From Shewanella fidelis ATCC BAA-318 (GTDB lineage Bacteria > Pseudomonadota > Gammaproteobacteria > Enterobacterales > Shewanellaceae), in contig NZ_KI912458.1 of NCBI RefSeq assembly GCF_000518605.1, forward strand, positions 186,001 to 250,000: a stretch of DNA of 64,000 nucleotides, given 5' to 3'. Both the position numbers and the translations under genes were made by a program. Positions 1 to 9,158 of the stretch are shown here, piece after piece. Position 1 is the stretch's first letter; every line of letters begins with the position of its first letter. The notes beneath the pieces are model-generated. The model had not been told where the DNA came from. It did no database searches and saw nothing but the letters and a program-made list of their open reading frames with translations.

Positions 1-226
1 TGTAAGTTGTCAATCAGGCGTTTTAGCCGATGTTGAATCGAACGCAATCAAGGAGTTAAATTTAACTCATAAATTAACCTTGCATACGCCGTTTTCGTTA
101 ACTTGTTTATTTGAGTTTGCGATTAAGCACAATAGCAAATCGGCTTATGAATTGTTTGAACAACGAGTGAAAAATAAGCGCTGGTTGCAAACCTACCCGA
201 AGCTGCGAGATAATAAAAACTGGTGA
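1..226 (+). CDS. C-terminal fragment of an unidentified protein
   Basis: The second reading frame is open from the window edge to a TGA at 224-226 and gives about 74 residues ending KLRDNKNW. The tail is rich in Lys, Leu and Phe, with no membrane segment or motif that I recognise. The start lies outside the window, so neither length nor family can be judged. The next gene begins about 155 bases later on the same strand, so an operon is possible but not shown. The frame is probably real because its codon use matches the neighbours. Confidence 0.5.
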   Translation, partial: VSCQSGVLADVESNAIKELNLTHKLTLHTPFSLTCLFEFAIKHNSKSAYELFEQRVKNKRWLQTYPKLRDNKNW

Positions 227-381
227 ACTTATGAGCGCCGCTGAAGTTACGCATTATAGTGAGTAACGGTAGCGATATGGGATTTTAGCCTTAGCTCGAT
301 GTTGGTTTGCTGGCAACCTTTTTAGATTGCTGACTGCCTATAGTTCGGATTTGAGACTTGTTGTAAATGGTGGCGTAATCG

Positions 382-1116
382 ATGGAACCTTATCTTGATG
401 CGATTAAAGAGATTAAAGAGTTAGCTGACGCAGAAGAGATCCATCGGGTTGATGATGTGTCTATCTATTTAGAACGTTTTACCGATCTGGACCTCATTGC
501 GACTGGGATCTACGCCGAAGTATATGAGATGCCGGGGGAGCCAGATAAAGTTGTTAAGCTATGCAACAGTAAAATTGACGGCTATTACCTGTTTGCACGT
601 TGGTGCATGCGTCCTGAAAATCAAGATAACCCCCATGTTCCTACCATTCATAGAGAAGATACTGTCGAACTCAGTAGTGGCAGAATCGTACGTTTTTATG
701 TGATGGAACGACTTGAAGACATTAGCGACGATGGCACAGAGCCTACGCGGCCAAGCCACTTCCATGATTATGACTTTGGCAAGCTATGGGGCACCTTACG
801 CACCTTAACTTTGCCTTTCGCGGATCCTAAAAAGCAGTTTAATGAGCAGATACAAACGGCTGATGAGTTTGTTGAGCAGATCCAAGAGCCGCGCTCACAT
901 TTTTATATGAATGCTGACGAGCGCAAACCTGTGGTGATTGATGATCAGATTATTGATGATCATGAAGCGCTACTTAACACCTTGTTTGAGGTGCTGAGCT
1001 TTGTTGATGAACATGGGGTAATGGATCTGCATGGTGGTAACTATATGCTCAGAGGCGATACCATAGTTATTACCGATCCGATTTCTCACAAATATGCCAA
1101 TCCGACAGCTAGTTAA
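382..1116 (+). CDS. protein-kinase-like fold protein of unknown function
   Basis: A 244-residue soluble protein with no signal peptide. Around residues 42-62 it has a glycine-containing strand (GIYAEVYEMPG) followed by VVKLC, resembling the nucleotide-binding loop and lysine strand of protein kinases. Near residue 215 MDLHGGNYML resembles the catalytic loop (D..H..N), followed by VITDP, which could stand for the DFG-type metal site. The order and spacing suit a compact bacterial kinase or phosphotransferase fold. No substrate can be named. It stands alone, convergent with hydF, 71 bases away. The fold assignment is inferred from motifs only. Confidence 0.55.
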   Translation: MEPYLDAIKEIKELADAEEIHRVDDVSIYLERFTDLDLIATGIYAEVYEMPGEPDKVVKLCNSKIDGYYLFARWCMRPENQDNPHVPTIHREDTVELSSGRIVRFYVMERLEDISDDGTEPTRPSHFHDYDFGKLWGTLRTLTLPFADPKKQFNEQIQTADEFVEQIQEPRSHFYMNADERKPVVIDDQIIDDHEALLNTLFEVLSFVDEHGVMDLHGGNYMLRGDTIVITDPISHKYANPTAS

Positions 1117-1187
1117 ACGCATTTATCTATCGGGAAAGTAAATAGCTTTGTGAGTTATGAGATCCACATCCTTGTGAGTCGCAAAGT

Positions 1188-2444
1188 TTACTGACTACAA
1201 AGCCTTGTGTTGGCTGTTAGTAATGGGCCTACAATGCGTGGTAACACGCCTTGAAGCTTAGAAATGGCAACGCCATAGTTAGTTATAGGTACATTTCTGC
1301 GTTCACACTCTCTGATCCGCCTTAGCATTTCTGTACGGTTAAACATACAGGCACCGCAGTGTATAACAAGCGTATATTGCTCTAAGTCTTCAGGAAAGTC
1401 ATGGCCGCTAAGTACGTCAAAGCTTACATCTTTGCCGCTATATTTGCGGATCCAGTTAGGTAACTTTACTCTACCAATATCATCTTCTTGCACGTTATGG
1501 CTGCAAGCTTCGCAAATAAGAATTTTACTGCCATCGGTTAGATTGTCTAAGGTATTTGCCCCTGAAACCATAGGCGAAAGATCACCTTTAAAGCGTGCGA
1601 ATAAAGTTGAAAATGTGGTTAATGGAATAGACTCAGGCACCAAGCTTGCGACCTGTTTTATCACTTGCGCATCGGAAATAATCAAAGCCGGCGGGTTAAC
1701 AAGAGAGGCTAATAATTGCTGCAGTTGTGACTCTTTTACCACTGTTGCTATAGCGTTATTGTCGAGCGCTTCTCTTAATACTTGCACTTGTGGCAGGATC
1801 AATCTGCCGGTAGGCGCTGCAGTGTCGATGGGGACTACACATAGGATATGTGCACCATTAGTATAAAGATCTGCAGCAATATTGGCTTTGGCGGTCAATT
1901 CTGCAGGCATATATTCAGCAATGAGCTGTTTTAATTGACTCGTACCATATCGTTTACTTGCCGATACACTGATATGAGGCAGATTATTGAGCTGACAAAA
2001 ACTTAAATCGTCAGTTGCAGGCATACGCTTATCCATTTTGTTAAACACGATAACAAACGGCAATTTCAATGCCGTCATTTCGTCAACAAGTTGAATATCA
2101 TGCTCAGTTAATCCTTGTTCATCTATGACCAACAAAGCGAGATCTGCACGATATAGCGCATTGCGAGTCGCTTGCACTCGTTGCTTACCGAGCATACCTA
2201 CGTCATCAATACCGGCTGTATCAAAAAAGGTGACAGCACCTATAGGTTGTAGCTCATAAGCTTTAGCCACTGCGTCAGTAGTGGTGCCTTTGACATCTGA
2301 TACTATCGCCACTTGTTGGCCAACTAACATATTCAGTAGCGATGACTTTCCAGCGTTGCGCCGGCCAACCAGTGCAATTTGGTAACGCATGCCTCTTGGC
2401 GTAAGTTGTGCGGGATTGGTTTCGGGGTTAACACCTTGACACAT
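1188..2444 (-). CDS. hydF: [FeFe]-hydrogenase H-cluster maturation GTPase HydF
   Basis: HydF is the GTPase scaffold on which the 2Fe subcluster is assembled and from which it passes to apo-HydA. The N-terminal G domain shows a P-loop (GRRNAGKSS), a switch region (KGTTTDA), DTAG and NKMD. The C-terminal part has the iron-sulfur motif CEACSHN, then about 45 residues later HCGACMFNR, the CxHx(~45)CxxC pattern of the family. I place the start at the ATG at 2444 because AAGGA lies 6 bases upstream; a GTG at 2468 would add 8 residues. It overlaps the hydE stop by 17 bases and is the last gene of the hydrogenase operon. Confidence 0.95.
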   Translation of the reverse strand: MCQGVNPETNPAQLTPRGMRYQIALVGRRNAGKSSLLNMLVGQQVAIVSDVKGTTTDAVAKAYELQPIGAVTFFDTAGIDDVGMLGKQRVQATRNALYRADLALLVIDEQGLTEHDIQLVDEMTALKLPFVIVFNKMDKRMPATDDLSFCQLNNLPHISVSASKRYGTSQLKQLIAEYMPAELTAKANIAADLYTNGAHILCVVPIDTAAPTGRLILPQVQVLREALDNNAIATVVKESQLQQLLASLVNPPALIISDAQVIKQVASLVPESIPLTTFSTLFARFKGDLSPMVSGANTLDNLTDGSKILICEACSHNVQEDDIGRVKLPNWIRKYSGKDVSFDVLSGHDFPEDLEQYTLVIHCGACMFNRTEMLRRIRECERRNVPITNYGVAISKLQGVLPRIVGPLLTANTRLCSQ

Positions 2445-3465
2445 AGTGATTCCTTTTTGAGTCACCACGGCTTAAGTTTGGCTGTAAACCATGGTGTTGA
2501 ATTTGTTCAAATATACTGGCTACGCGTTGCGTAACTTGCTTGGTTGCAGCATTTTTGCCAGGGTAAATGTTGTAATTGTGGTATACACCTGCAGGGGTAA
2601 ATGACGGCATGATAACGTTGCAACCACGCATGAGAGCGAGTTCGCGTGCATCGGGCTGAAGAACGGCTAACGAGCTGGTTGCCGGAATATTTGCGCCGGG
2701 ATTCATCAAGCGTAAAATCGCGCTGACTCGATGGCTTCTAAGCACATCACCATTGGCATGCTGGGCAAAGGGGGTTTGTGGATGAGCGATAAACGGGCCG
2801 CATGCCAACATATCGAGTGTCATTTCCGACAAGGTAATAATATCCGCTGCAAGTATTTCATCAGTCATGCCGGGCAGGTCGGTGATCACTCCAGAGCCGG
2901 TTTGATAACCGAGTGACTGGATACATTCCAGCCTAGCTAATCGTTCGTTATAGTCACCATGGGGGCGACATTGATTAAATAGCGATTGATTAAAAGTTTC
3001 CATTTTTAGCAGGTAGCGATCAGCGCCTGCTGCTCGCCATAGTTTGAGCTCGTGGTGCTTTCTATCACCGAGGGACAAAGTGATCGCAATATCGAAATCT
3101 TGCTTAATCTTCTCTATCAGCTTGGCAATTTTTTCAGCGCTATATTGCCAGTCATCTCCAGACTGCAATACTACAGTGCCTATTCCTAGTTGAGCGATAT
3201 CACTGACGGCATCAAAAATTTCAATATCTGTTAAGCGATAACGGCTAACTTGACGATTACTGCTGCGTAGACCGCAATAGTGACAGTTGTTGCGGCAATG
3301 ATTAGAAAACTCGACGATACCGCGAATATATACTTGGTTGTTGAATACCTGTTGAGTCACGTATTTTGCTTGCTCAAATAGCCACTCATCGTGCTTTCCG
3401 CTTAGGAATTCAATAATCTGCTGTTGACTAAATTTGGCAGCTAAAAGGGAGCTAGGCGCTGACAT
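2428..3465 (-). CDS. hydE: [FeFe]-hydrogenase maturase HydE (radical SAM)
   Basis: A 345-residue radical SAM enzyme of the BioB/HydE/PylB group, which acts with HydG and HydF to build the 2Fe subcluster. The cluster motif CRNNCHYCG (CxxxCxxC) is near residue 57. It is followed by a TIM-barrel-like sequence with VVLQSGDD and LKMET, typical of HydE. Length is normal for the family. The start ATG overlaps the hydX stop (TAATG) and the 3' end overlaps hydF, so translation is probably coupled. Cytoplasmic. Confidence 0.95.
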   Translation of the reverse strand: MSAPSSLLAAKFSQQQIIEFLSGKHDEWLFEQAKYVTQQVFNNQVYIRGIVEFSNHCRNNCHYCGLRSSNRQVSRYRLTDIEIFDAVSDIAQLGIGTVVLQSGDDWQYSAEKIAKLIEKIKQDFDIAITLSLGDRKHHELKLWRAAGADRYLLKMETFNQSLFNQCRPHGDYNERLARLECIQSLGYQTGSGVITDLPGMTDEILAADIITLSEMTLDMLACGPFIAHPQTPFAQHANGDVLRSHRVSAILRLMNPGANIPATSSLAVLQPDARELALMRGCNVIMPSFTPAGVYHNYNIYPGKNAATKQVTQRVASIFEQIQHHGLQPNLSRGDSKRNHYVSRC

Positions 3466-4091
3466 TATTTATTGCCTTCTTCAAGTTGGCGAGTTACAGG
3501 ATCTTGCGAGTGAGCATAAAACGCGGCTGCTTGCCTGCACTCTTCTACATAGCGGCTAATGGCTAATGGGTAATTATCACTGAGCTCAGTAGGACTCCCA
3601 TTTTGGTACCAATGCTGCAACATGTACGGCTTTAGTCCCAAGCTAGGGCTGTGCAATTGCAGCCATAGTCCAGCTGCAGAAGTGAGAGTGCTGTGAGCAT
3701 ATTGGCCAACAAATACACTATCGCCTACAAGTAATATCGGCTGTAACGGCAGTGCTTGTGTGGTGATCCTTTTCACTTGTACAGGAAACTCTGCTTGCAG
3801 TTGCGCCCCCCAAATACTGGATTCTACGAATAACTGTTTGACGCTATCAGTTGGCATTTGCGGCCGTAATATTGCCGCAAATTCCTGTTGCCAAGCTGGG
3901 TGAGGCTTAAGTTCGATAATATCGAGTTGCTGCAAACGACCATTGATGAGTTGCTGGCGGATTGTTTCACCTACCTCTGAGTTGGCAAAGTTACTGTAGA
4001 TTGCCGCATGTAACACAATAAAACTCGCCTCTTCAATGGCGGTCAGTAGTGCCGTTACATTTAACCCTGCTGAAGTTGTCACTCCATTCAT
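3465..4091 (-). CDS. hydX: HydX, accessory protein of the hydrogenase maturation operon
   Basis: A 208-residue soluble protein between hydG and hydE. From memory the S. oneidensis hydrogenase operon carries a gene called hydX at this place. I see no signal peptide, metal-binding cysteine cluster or nucleotide-binding loop. The middle holds LLVGDSVFVGQYAHS, followed by a segment rich in Leu, Gln and His. Its position, 46 bases after hydG and overlapping hydE by one base, makes a role in H-cluster assembly or hydrogenase quality control likely, but this is inference from context. The biochemical role is not known to me. Confidence 0.75.
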   Translation of the reverse strand: MNGVTTSAGLNVTALLTAIEEASFIVLHAAIYSNFANSEVGETIRQQLINGRLQQLDIIELKPHPAWQQEFAAILRPQMPTDSVKQLFVESSIWGAQLQAEFPVQVKRITTQALPLQPILLVGDSVFVGQYAHSTLTSAAGLWLQLHSPSLGLKPYMLQHWYQNGSPTELSDNYPLAISRYVEECRQAAAFYAHSQDPVTRQLEEGNK

Positions 4092-4137
4092 AGTGCATTG
4101 TCACCCAAGGCTGTGATTTTGATGAATAGAGACATTG

Positions 4138-5580
4138 TTATAGGTAAATATCGCGTTCGCCTGAGTCGGTTTTTGCAAGGCAAATGCGTACATTACGCTC
4201 TCTTGCAGGACTCATTGCAGCAAGTTCAGATTCAATTAGGGCATTGCCGGCAACGCTGGTTTTTTCGCTGGCGTAATCGTTTAAATACTCCTTAAAGGTG
4301 ATTAACGCGTTAGGTTGGCAAAACTTACCGATAAACTGTTGCTTTGCTAAGCCGATAAAGTGATCGCCAGTACGGCCTTTACGGTAGCAACCGGTACAAA
4401 ATGACGGGATAGCATTTGACTCTGTAACCAGTTCATAAATGATGTCATCCATGGCGCGGTGGTCGCCTAAACTAAATTGTTCAGCATCATATTGTTCATG
4501 CTCACTGTCTTGATAGCCACCTGGTGAAGTGCGGCTGCCAGCGCTTATCTGTGAGACCCCCAATTCCAATAGCTCTTTGCGCAGTGCTGCGCTTTCACGG
4601 GTACTCATAATCAGTCCTGTGTAAGGAACGGCTAAGCGCGTAATTGCCACTATACGTTTAAAGCAAGCATCATCGATTTCATAAGGAGGCTTTTCACTTA
4701 TTGCCGAACCATGGGCGGGCTCAATACGTGGAAATGAGATGGTGTGTGGGCCAATGCCACATACGGTTTCAAGTTCTTCAACATGCTTTAGCATAGCGAG
4801 TAGTTCAAACCTGTGGTCATACAAACCGAACAGGGCACCAATGCCGACATCATCAATGCCAGCTTCCATTGCACGATGCATGGCATAGAGCCGGTACAGG
4901 TAATCTTTTTTCTTGCCTTTTAGATGTACACTTTCATAGGTTGGCTGATGGTAAGTTTCTTGAAAGCACTGATAAGTGCCAATGGCTGCTGTTTTTAGTG
5001 TTTTGAAATCGTCAGTGCTCATTGGTGCACAATTGACATTGATGCGACGGATCTCTCCGCCTTTGTTGTCTTTTACGCTATACATAGTGCGTATACTGTC
5101 AACAATGGCTGTGACATTGTTGCGTGGATGCTCACCATAGACAGCTAAAATGCGTTTGTGCCCCATGGCTTCAAGAATCGCGACCTCTTTCTCTATCTCT
5201 TCATGGTTTAATGTCTTGCGTTTTAGTTGGTGGTTGTCAGCATTAAAGCCGCAATAGCTGCAGCTGTTTGCACAATGGTTTGAAACATAAAGCGGTGCAA
5301 AAAGAACGATACGATTGCCATAAATAGTATTTTTTATTTCGCGTGCAACGGCAAAAAGTTCCTCATCTAATTGCTGATGCTGGTTTTGTAATAGTATGGC
5401 TGTTTCTTCAATACTTAGCCCTTGGCATTGCTTAGCTTTGGCAAGGACTTGGCGGACTTGTTCAGCAGAAGGATTAGCAGCATTATTGATAACTGACCAA
5501 ATAGCTTGTTCGTCAATAAAGCTCTTGTTGGCATTGTAATCGGCAATAGAAATTGTGTGCGGGTGTTCATGTGTAGTCAT
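4138..5580 (-). CDS. hydG: [FeFe]-hydrogenase maturase HydG (tyrosine lyase, radical SAM)
   Basis: HydG cleaves tyrosine to p-cresol and a dehydroglycine fragment that supplies the CO and cyanide ligands of the H cluster. The radical SAM motif CANSCSYCGF sits near residue 95. The C-terminal auxiliary cluster motif is complete: CTGC, then 22 residues, then C, the CX2CX22C pattern that marks HydG against its relative ThiH. I chose the ATG at 5580 (480 residues, MTTHEH); the frame extends to a TTG at 5607 but the added residues look non-conserved. No strong ribosome binding site is seen at either start. Confidence 0.96.
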   Translation of the reverse strand: MTTHEHPHTISIADYNANKSFIDEQAIWSVINNAANPSAEQVRQVLAKAKQCQGLSIEETAILLQNQHQQLDEELFAVAREIKNTIYGNRIVLFAPLYVSNHCANSCSYCGFNADNHQLKRKTLNHEEIEKEVAILEAMGHKRILAVYGEHPRNNVTAIVDSIRTMYSVKDNKGGEIRRINVNCAPMSTDDFKTLKTAAIGTYQCFQETYHQPTYESVHLKGKKKDYLYRLYAMHRAMEAGIDDVGIGALFGLYDHRFELLAMLKHVEELETVCGIGPHTISFPRIEPAHGSAISEKPPYEIDDACFKRIVAITRLAVPYTGLIMSTRESAALRKELLELGVSQISAGSRTSPGGYQDSEHEQYDAEQFSLGDHRAMDDIIYELVTESNAIPSFCTGCYRKGRTGDHFIGLAKQQFIGKFCQPNALITFKEYLNDYASEKTSVAGNALIESELAAMSPARERNVRICLAKTDSGERDIYL

Positions 5581-5664
5581 AATGAGGAAAACTCTATTTG
5601 CTAGCAATCAAAGCAGCGGCTCAATAACCGCTGCTCTGTCGTTATTAGGCTGGATTAACGCAAT

Positions 5665-6351
5665 TTACTTGTTGCGTTGTTGATTAGCTGTAACAGGTAC
5701 AATTTCTTGCTCAACCCATAAAGGCGTGTACTCTGCCGCATCGTGGTAGGGTACGTTACCGTGGATCATCATGGCCTTGAAATCATCAAAACGATATACA
5801 GCAAGGAACAAGTGCACCGGTAAGAATGCAGTTAGAAGTAAGCCGGCAACTAAATGTGCCTGACCCAATAGCCAAACCGCGTCACGTGGAGCTGCATGTG
5901 GAATTAGCCACAAAACTAAACCGGATAAAATGAGTACCGTGCCACCAATGACTACACATGCGCCAAACAGTTTTTGACCGGAGTTGTACTTGTTCATTGG
6001 TGGAACAGGGACTTTCTTACCAAGTAAAAACTTTTGTGGGTAGCCACCCAAAACCATAAACCACTTCACATCTCGTTCAGATAAACTGAACACGCGAGCG
6101 ATAAATAGCACTACGCGGTCGAAAGCTATCAAGGTGAAAGCGAGTGCATCTAAGCTTAAAACAACACCTGCTACGATATGGATATCGTAAGTGAGTTGCA
6201 TGCCACTTTGGGATAAAGGTTTAAAAAACAGTAGTAAGCCAGTAGCAGCTAAAGGTAAAAAGCTCAGTAATAAAATGTAGTGAAACACTCTCACATTCAG
6301 TGGGTGTTTTTGAATTGGTCTCATATCATGCTGGTCATGATGCATTGTCAT
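5665..6351 (-). CDS. membrane cytochrome b subunit (FdhC-like) of the hydrogenase
   Basis: A 228-residue cytochrome b of the formate dehydrogenase gamma type with four predicted membrane helices. Candidate heme ligands are histidines in HPLNVRVFHY, YDIHIVAG, QAHLVAG and FLPVHLFLAVYRF. It lies directly after hydB (7 bases apart) and would link the periplasmic hydrogenase to the quinone pool, as annotated for the Shewanella hyd operon. The start is either the ATG at 6351 or the one at 6345; the second has better spacing from AAGGGAG. Confidence 0.85.
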   Translation of the reverse strand: MTMHHDQHDMRPIQKHPLNVRVFHYILLLSFLPLAATGLLLFFKPLSQSGMQLTYDIHIVAGVVLSLDALAFTLIAFDRVVLFIARVFSLSERDVKWFMVLGGYPQKFLLGKKVPVPPMNKYNSGQKLFGACVVIGGTVLILSGLVLWLIPHAAPRDAVWLLGQAHLVAGLLLTAFLPVHLFLAVYRFDDFKAMMIHGNVPYHDAAEYTPLWVEQEIVPVTANQQRNK

Positions 6352-6358
6352 ATCTCCC

Positions 6359-6679
6359 TTAAGAGTTCAGCTTGGTGCGGTCAACAAAGTGGGTATGCAG
6401 TAGCTCGTGAGACATATGCCCAAGAGGTTTACCACCAAATTCTTTGTAATACTTTTCAACGGCAGGGTTGGCGTGGCTCACGCGCAATTTTGCAATGCTG
6501 TCATCTTTGTATAAGCCGGCGCTGCGGCTTTTGATGTAATCGTTGCGGCTAGCCACTTTGCTTGCAAACCAGCCTACAGGTATCGCCATTACTGCTAAGA
6601 ATGCACTGCCGATGGCCATAAATTTACGGCGTGATATAAAGAAACTATCTTCAGCAAATTCATGCTTATTGTTGTTCAT
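6359..6679 (-). CDS. hydB: periplasmic [FeFe]-hydrogenase small subunit HydB
   Basis: A 106-residue small subunit of a dimeric periplasmic [FeFe]-hydrogenase. The N terminus holds a twin-arginine signal (SRRKFMAIG followed by a hydrophobic stretch), through which the folded large subunit is thought to be carried across the inner membrane. The mature part contains SRSAGLYKDD and AVEKYYKEFGGKPLGHMSHELLH, as in other HydB proteins. A strong AAGGAG ribosome binding site precedes the ATG. It is 15 bases after hydA. Confidence 0.94.
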   Translation of the reverse strand: MNNNKHEFAEDSFFISRRKFMAIGSAFLAVMAIPVGWFASKVASRNDYIKSRSAGLYKDDSIAKLRVSHANPAVEKYYKEFGGKPLGHMSHELLHTHFVDRTKLNS

Positions 6680-6694
6680 GATGTTGCTCCTTAA

Positions 6695-7927
6695 TTAGAT
6701 GTTTGCAATCCAAGATGACCCATTACCGTCGATAGGCTGACCACCACCGTTAACGCATCCGCCAGCACAGTTCATTACTTCAATAAAGTGATAAGGGGAT
6801 GTGCCAGCCATGACATCACGTAAAATAGGTTCAATGTTCTTGCCCATGTCATGTACAACCGCGACATTGACGGTGACATCTTGAGATAGTTGTTGATCAA
6901 ACAAAGTCACAGAGGCTGCTTTTACTCCGGCTAAACCACGCACAGGCTCAAACTCTAACTTGGCCATTTCATTGCCTGTCAGTACCTTATGCGCAGTACG
7001 CAACGCGGCTTCCATTACTCCGCCTGTTGTGCCAAAGATAGTGCCCGCACCGGTATATTCGGAAAATAAGCTATCCCCCTTAAATTCAGGTGTGTGAGCT
7101 AAATCTATTTCAAGTAATTTCAGTAGTTGAGCCATTTCTCGGGTGGTGAGTACGGCATCAACATCTTGATAAGAAGCTACGTTGGCTCCGTGTTGTTGAT
7201 GATATTTCCATGCAGAGTTAAATTCTGGCCGCGAGGCTTCTAGTTTCTTTGAGGTACAAGGCATTACTGCAACTGTGAAAATCTTTTCAGGCTGCATGTT
7301 ATATACTTCAGCGCCGTAGGTTTTCGCGACGGTTCCTGCCATTTGTTGCGGAGACTTTGCGGTTGATAAATTGGCAAGTAAACTTGGGTAGTTGGTTTCT
7401 AAATAACGCACCCAGCCTGGGCAGCAAGAGGTAAATTGCGGCAGTGCACCAGCATCAGCTTCGCCTTTTACATTTGCATGTAAGCGATGGATAAACTCAC
7501 TACCTTCTTCCATGATGGTTAAATCAGCGGCGAAGTTACAATCGAAGATCTTAAAACCGGCTTTGTTCATAGCGCCGTATAACTTGCCAGTGACCAATTC
7601 TCCAGAGCCTAAGCCAAACTCTTCACCGATTGCGACTCGCACTGCTGGAGCAATAATCCCCACGACTTTTACATCTTTATCGGCAAGTTTCTCAATAACT
7701 GTTTCGAGTGCTGAGTGGGTTTCTTTAATCGCACCAAAAGGGCAGTTAATCAAACACTGACCGCAACTTAAGCACTTATCTTTGTTAATTGAATGTGCCG
7801 CACCTGATGCGCCTTCAATAGCGTTGGTTGGGCAAAACTTTTGGCAAGCATCACAGCCTTTACATTTTGATGCATCTATCTCAATCAGACCTTGGATCTC
7901 TCCAGGTTGATAGCTGGTGACAGTCAT
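6695..7927 (-). CDS. hydA: periplasmic [FeFe]-hydrogenase large subunit HydA
   Basis: The catalytic subunit, which interconverts H2 with protons and electrons. Two [4Fe-4S] ferredoxin motifs lie at residues 22-33 (CKGCDACQKFCP) and about 30 residues further (CLSCGQCLINCP). The three H-cluster motifs are present: TSCCPGW (L1), MPCTSKK (L2) and MNCAGGCVNGGGQP (L3). It has no signal of its own and should be exported with HydB. It is the first gene of a seven-gene operon, and AAGGA precedes the ATG. A CRP-like sequence lies about 115 bases upstream. Confidence 0.97.
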   Translation of the reverse strand: MTVTSYQPGEIQGLIEIDASKCKGCDACQKFCPTNAIEGASGAAHSINKDKCLSCGQCLINCPFGAIKETHSALETVIEKLADKDVKVVGIIAPAVRVAIGEEFGLGSGELVTGKLYGAMNKAGFKIFDCNFAADLTIMEEGSEFIHRLHANVKGEADAGALPQFTSCCPGWVRYLETNYPSLLANLSTAKSPQQMAGTVAKTYGAEVYNMQPEKIFTVAVMPCTSKKLEASRPEFNSAWKYHQQHGANVASYQDVDAVLTTREMAQLLKLLEIDLAHTPEFKGDSLFSEYTGAGTIFGTTGGVMEAALRTAHKVLTGNEMAKLEFEPVRGLAGVKAASVTLFDQQLSQDVTVNVAVVHDMGKNIEPILRDVMAGTSPYHFIEVMNCAGGCVNGGGQPIDGNGSSWIANI

Positions 7928-8836
7928 AGCGTTCCTTATTCTCAGTCATTAGATAATGCTTTAATAAAAAGCATTTCTAGTGGTTATTATTTTTACGATG
8001 AATTAAAGACGCAAAAATATAGGGTAAATATATTTTTTAAAATGTTTTGCTGATCAAATTATTGATATTTTATTTATTGATAACTGTTTTTTATATTGGG
8101 GTTGTTTTTGAGGAGGAACTATATATTTTAGCTGGTTAAATTCATTTTAATTATAATGGTTAGTTAATTTTTATTATCTTTAAATTCTTTGCGATAAAGG
8201 CGTTTTAAAGCTTAAGTTGTTGTTTTGAATCGACTTGAAGCATACTTGCCCGTCATTTTGATGTGGGACATATTGTCCGCATAAGTACTTGATAGGCGTG
8301 ATACCGCTCACCTGTAGGTATAATCAGTGCTTATACGGTTTTTTGCCTTTTTATTTTGGCTGTATTTGAAGTTGCTAAATAAGTGGGAGCTTGGCTTGTC
8401 ATTGCTAATTTATCGGGTGCTACAATATATCTCGCTTAATTAAGTGGTGTGGTTTAAACTTTAGTTATTAAGTTGTATACTATTTATGGGTTTAGGCTGG
8501 GAATTTATTTGAGCTACTTTTATTTATTTTTAAACTGCCTTTTATAATGCTCTTTTTATTTTGGATTCTTTTGGTTGTTATTTTATTTTTGGTTTTGTTT
8601 TTATTTGTAAGCTTTAAGCTATGTATGAAAATATTATTATAAATAGCTAACAATATTATTTTATACTTTGAGTGCGCTGGCGATTAGTGCACTTGACTAT
8701 ATGAACGTCATGGTTTTATGTCAGCGCACTATTTACAAAGAATGCAGTCGAGTGCAGTTGAGCATCATTGTTAGCTTAATCTTTGTTTAATGGTATTAGG
8801 TTAATTTAACGTCTTTCAACATGAAAGGAATCGGTT
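7928..8836. other. AT-rich intergenic region upstream of hydA
   Basis: About 900 bases between hydA and a small plus-strand ORF. It must hold the hydA promoter. Apart from the CRP-like site at 8043-8058 and a 13-base palindrome at 8266-8278, no gene or RNA was recognised. The tract is strongly AT rich, especially 8460-8660. Confidence 0.5.
8043..8058. promoter_or_regulatory. candidate CRP site upstream of hydA
   Basis: TGTTTTGCTGATCAAA resembles the CRP consensus TGTGA-N6-TCACA, with three of five left and four of five right half-site bases. It lies about 115 bases before the hydA start. CRP controls many anaerobic respiratory genes in Shewanella, so a site here is plausible, but the match is imperfect. 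Confidence 0.3.
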
Positions 8837-9016
8837 TTGAAAATAAATTTACTATCGACGTCAAAAGACTACTTTATCGGTTCAGGGGTAATGCTTTTAG
8901 GCCTAGCCTATAACTTGATTGAAAAGGATCTATTTGGCGTAGCGGCTTTCTCTCTATTTTTCATAGCATTTTTAGGCTTGGCGCTTGTTAAGCGTAAAAA
9001 TAGTGAATACAAGTGA
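8837..9016 (+). CDS. small two-helix membrane protein, TTG start
   Basis: A 59-residue ORF starting with TTG at 8837, with AAAGGA eight bases upstream. An in-frame TGA shortly before leaves no earlier start. The product has two hydrophobic segments (FIGSGVMLLGLAYNL and FSLFFIAFLGLALV) and ends in a basic tail, KRKNSEYK. The next gene, also TTG-initiated and membrane-embedded, follows after 142 bases. Function unknown. An ATG 16 bases upstream in another frame gives only a short run. Confidence 0.5.
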   Translation: MKINLLSTSKDYFIGSGVMLLGLAYNLIEKDLFGVAAFSLFFIAFLGLALVKRKNSEYK

Positions 9017-9158
9017 ATACCATCATAGCGTTTAAGTCGTTTCTTGATGCAAGACTAAATTGAACAACACAATAGGTGCTGATTGACTTATACTTGTGGC
9101 TAGCTTTATTAAAGCTGGCTTGTTTTAGCTCAGTCTTATTTCATTTAGCAGGTGGCTT

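Noticed and set aside
1432..1866. 144-codon plus-strand frame inside hydF
   Set aside because: Antisense shadow of a well-conserved gene; its translation has no coherent domain.
8266..8278. Palindrome GGACA-TAT-TGTCC in the hydA upstream region
   Set aside because: It matches no regulator motif I know and stands alone more than 300 bases from the hydA start; a chance palindrome of this length in a 900-base gap is not unlikely.
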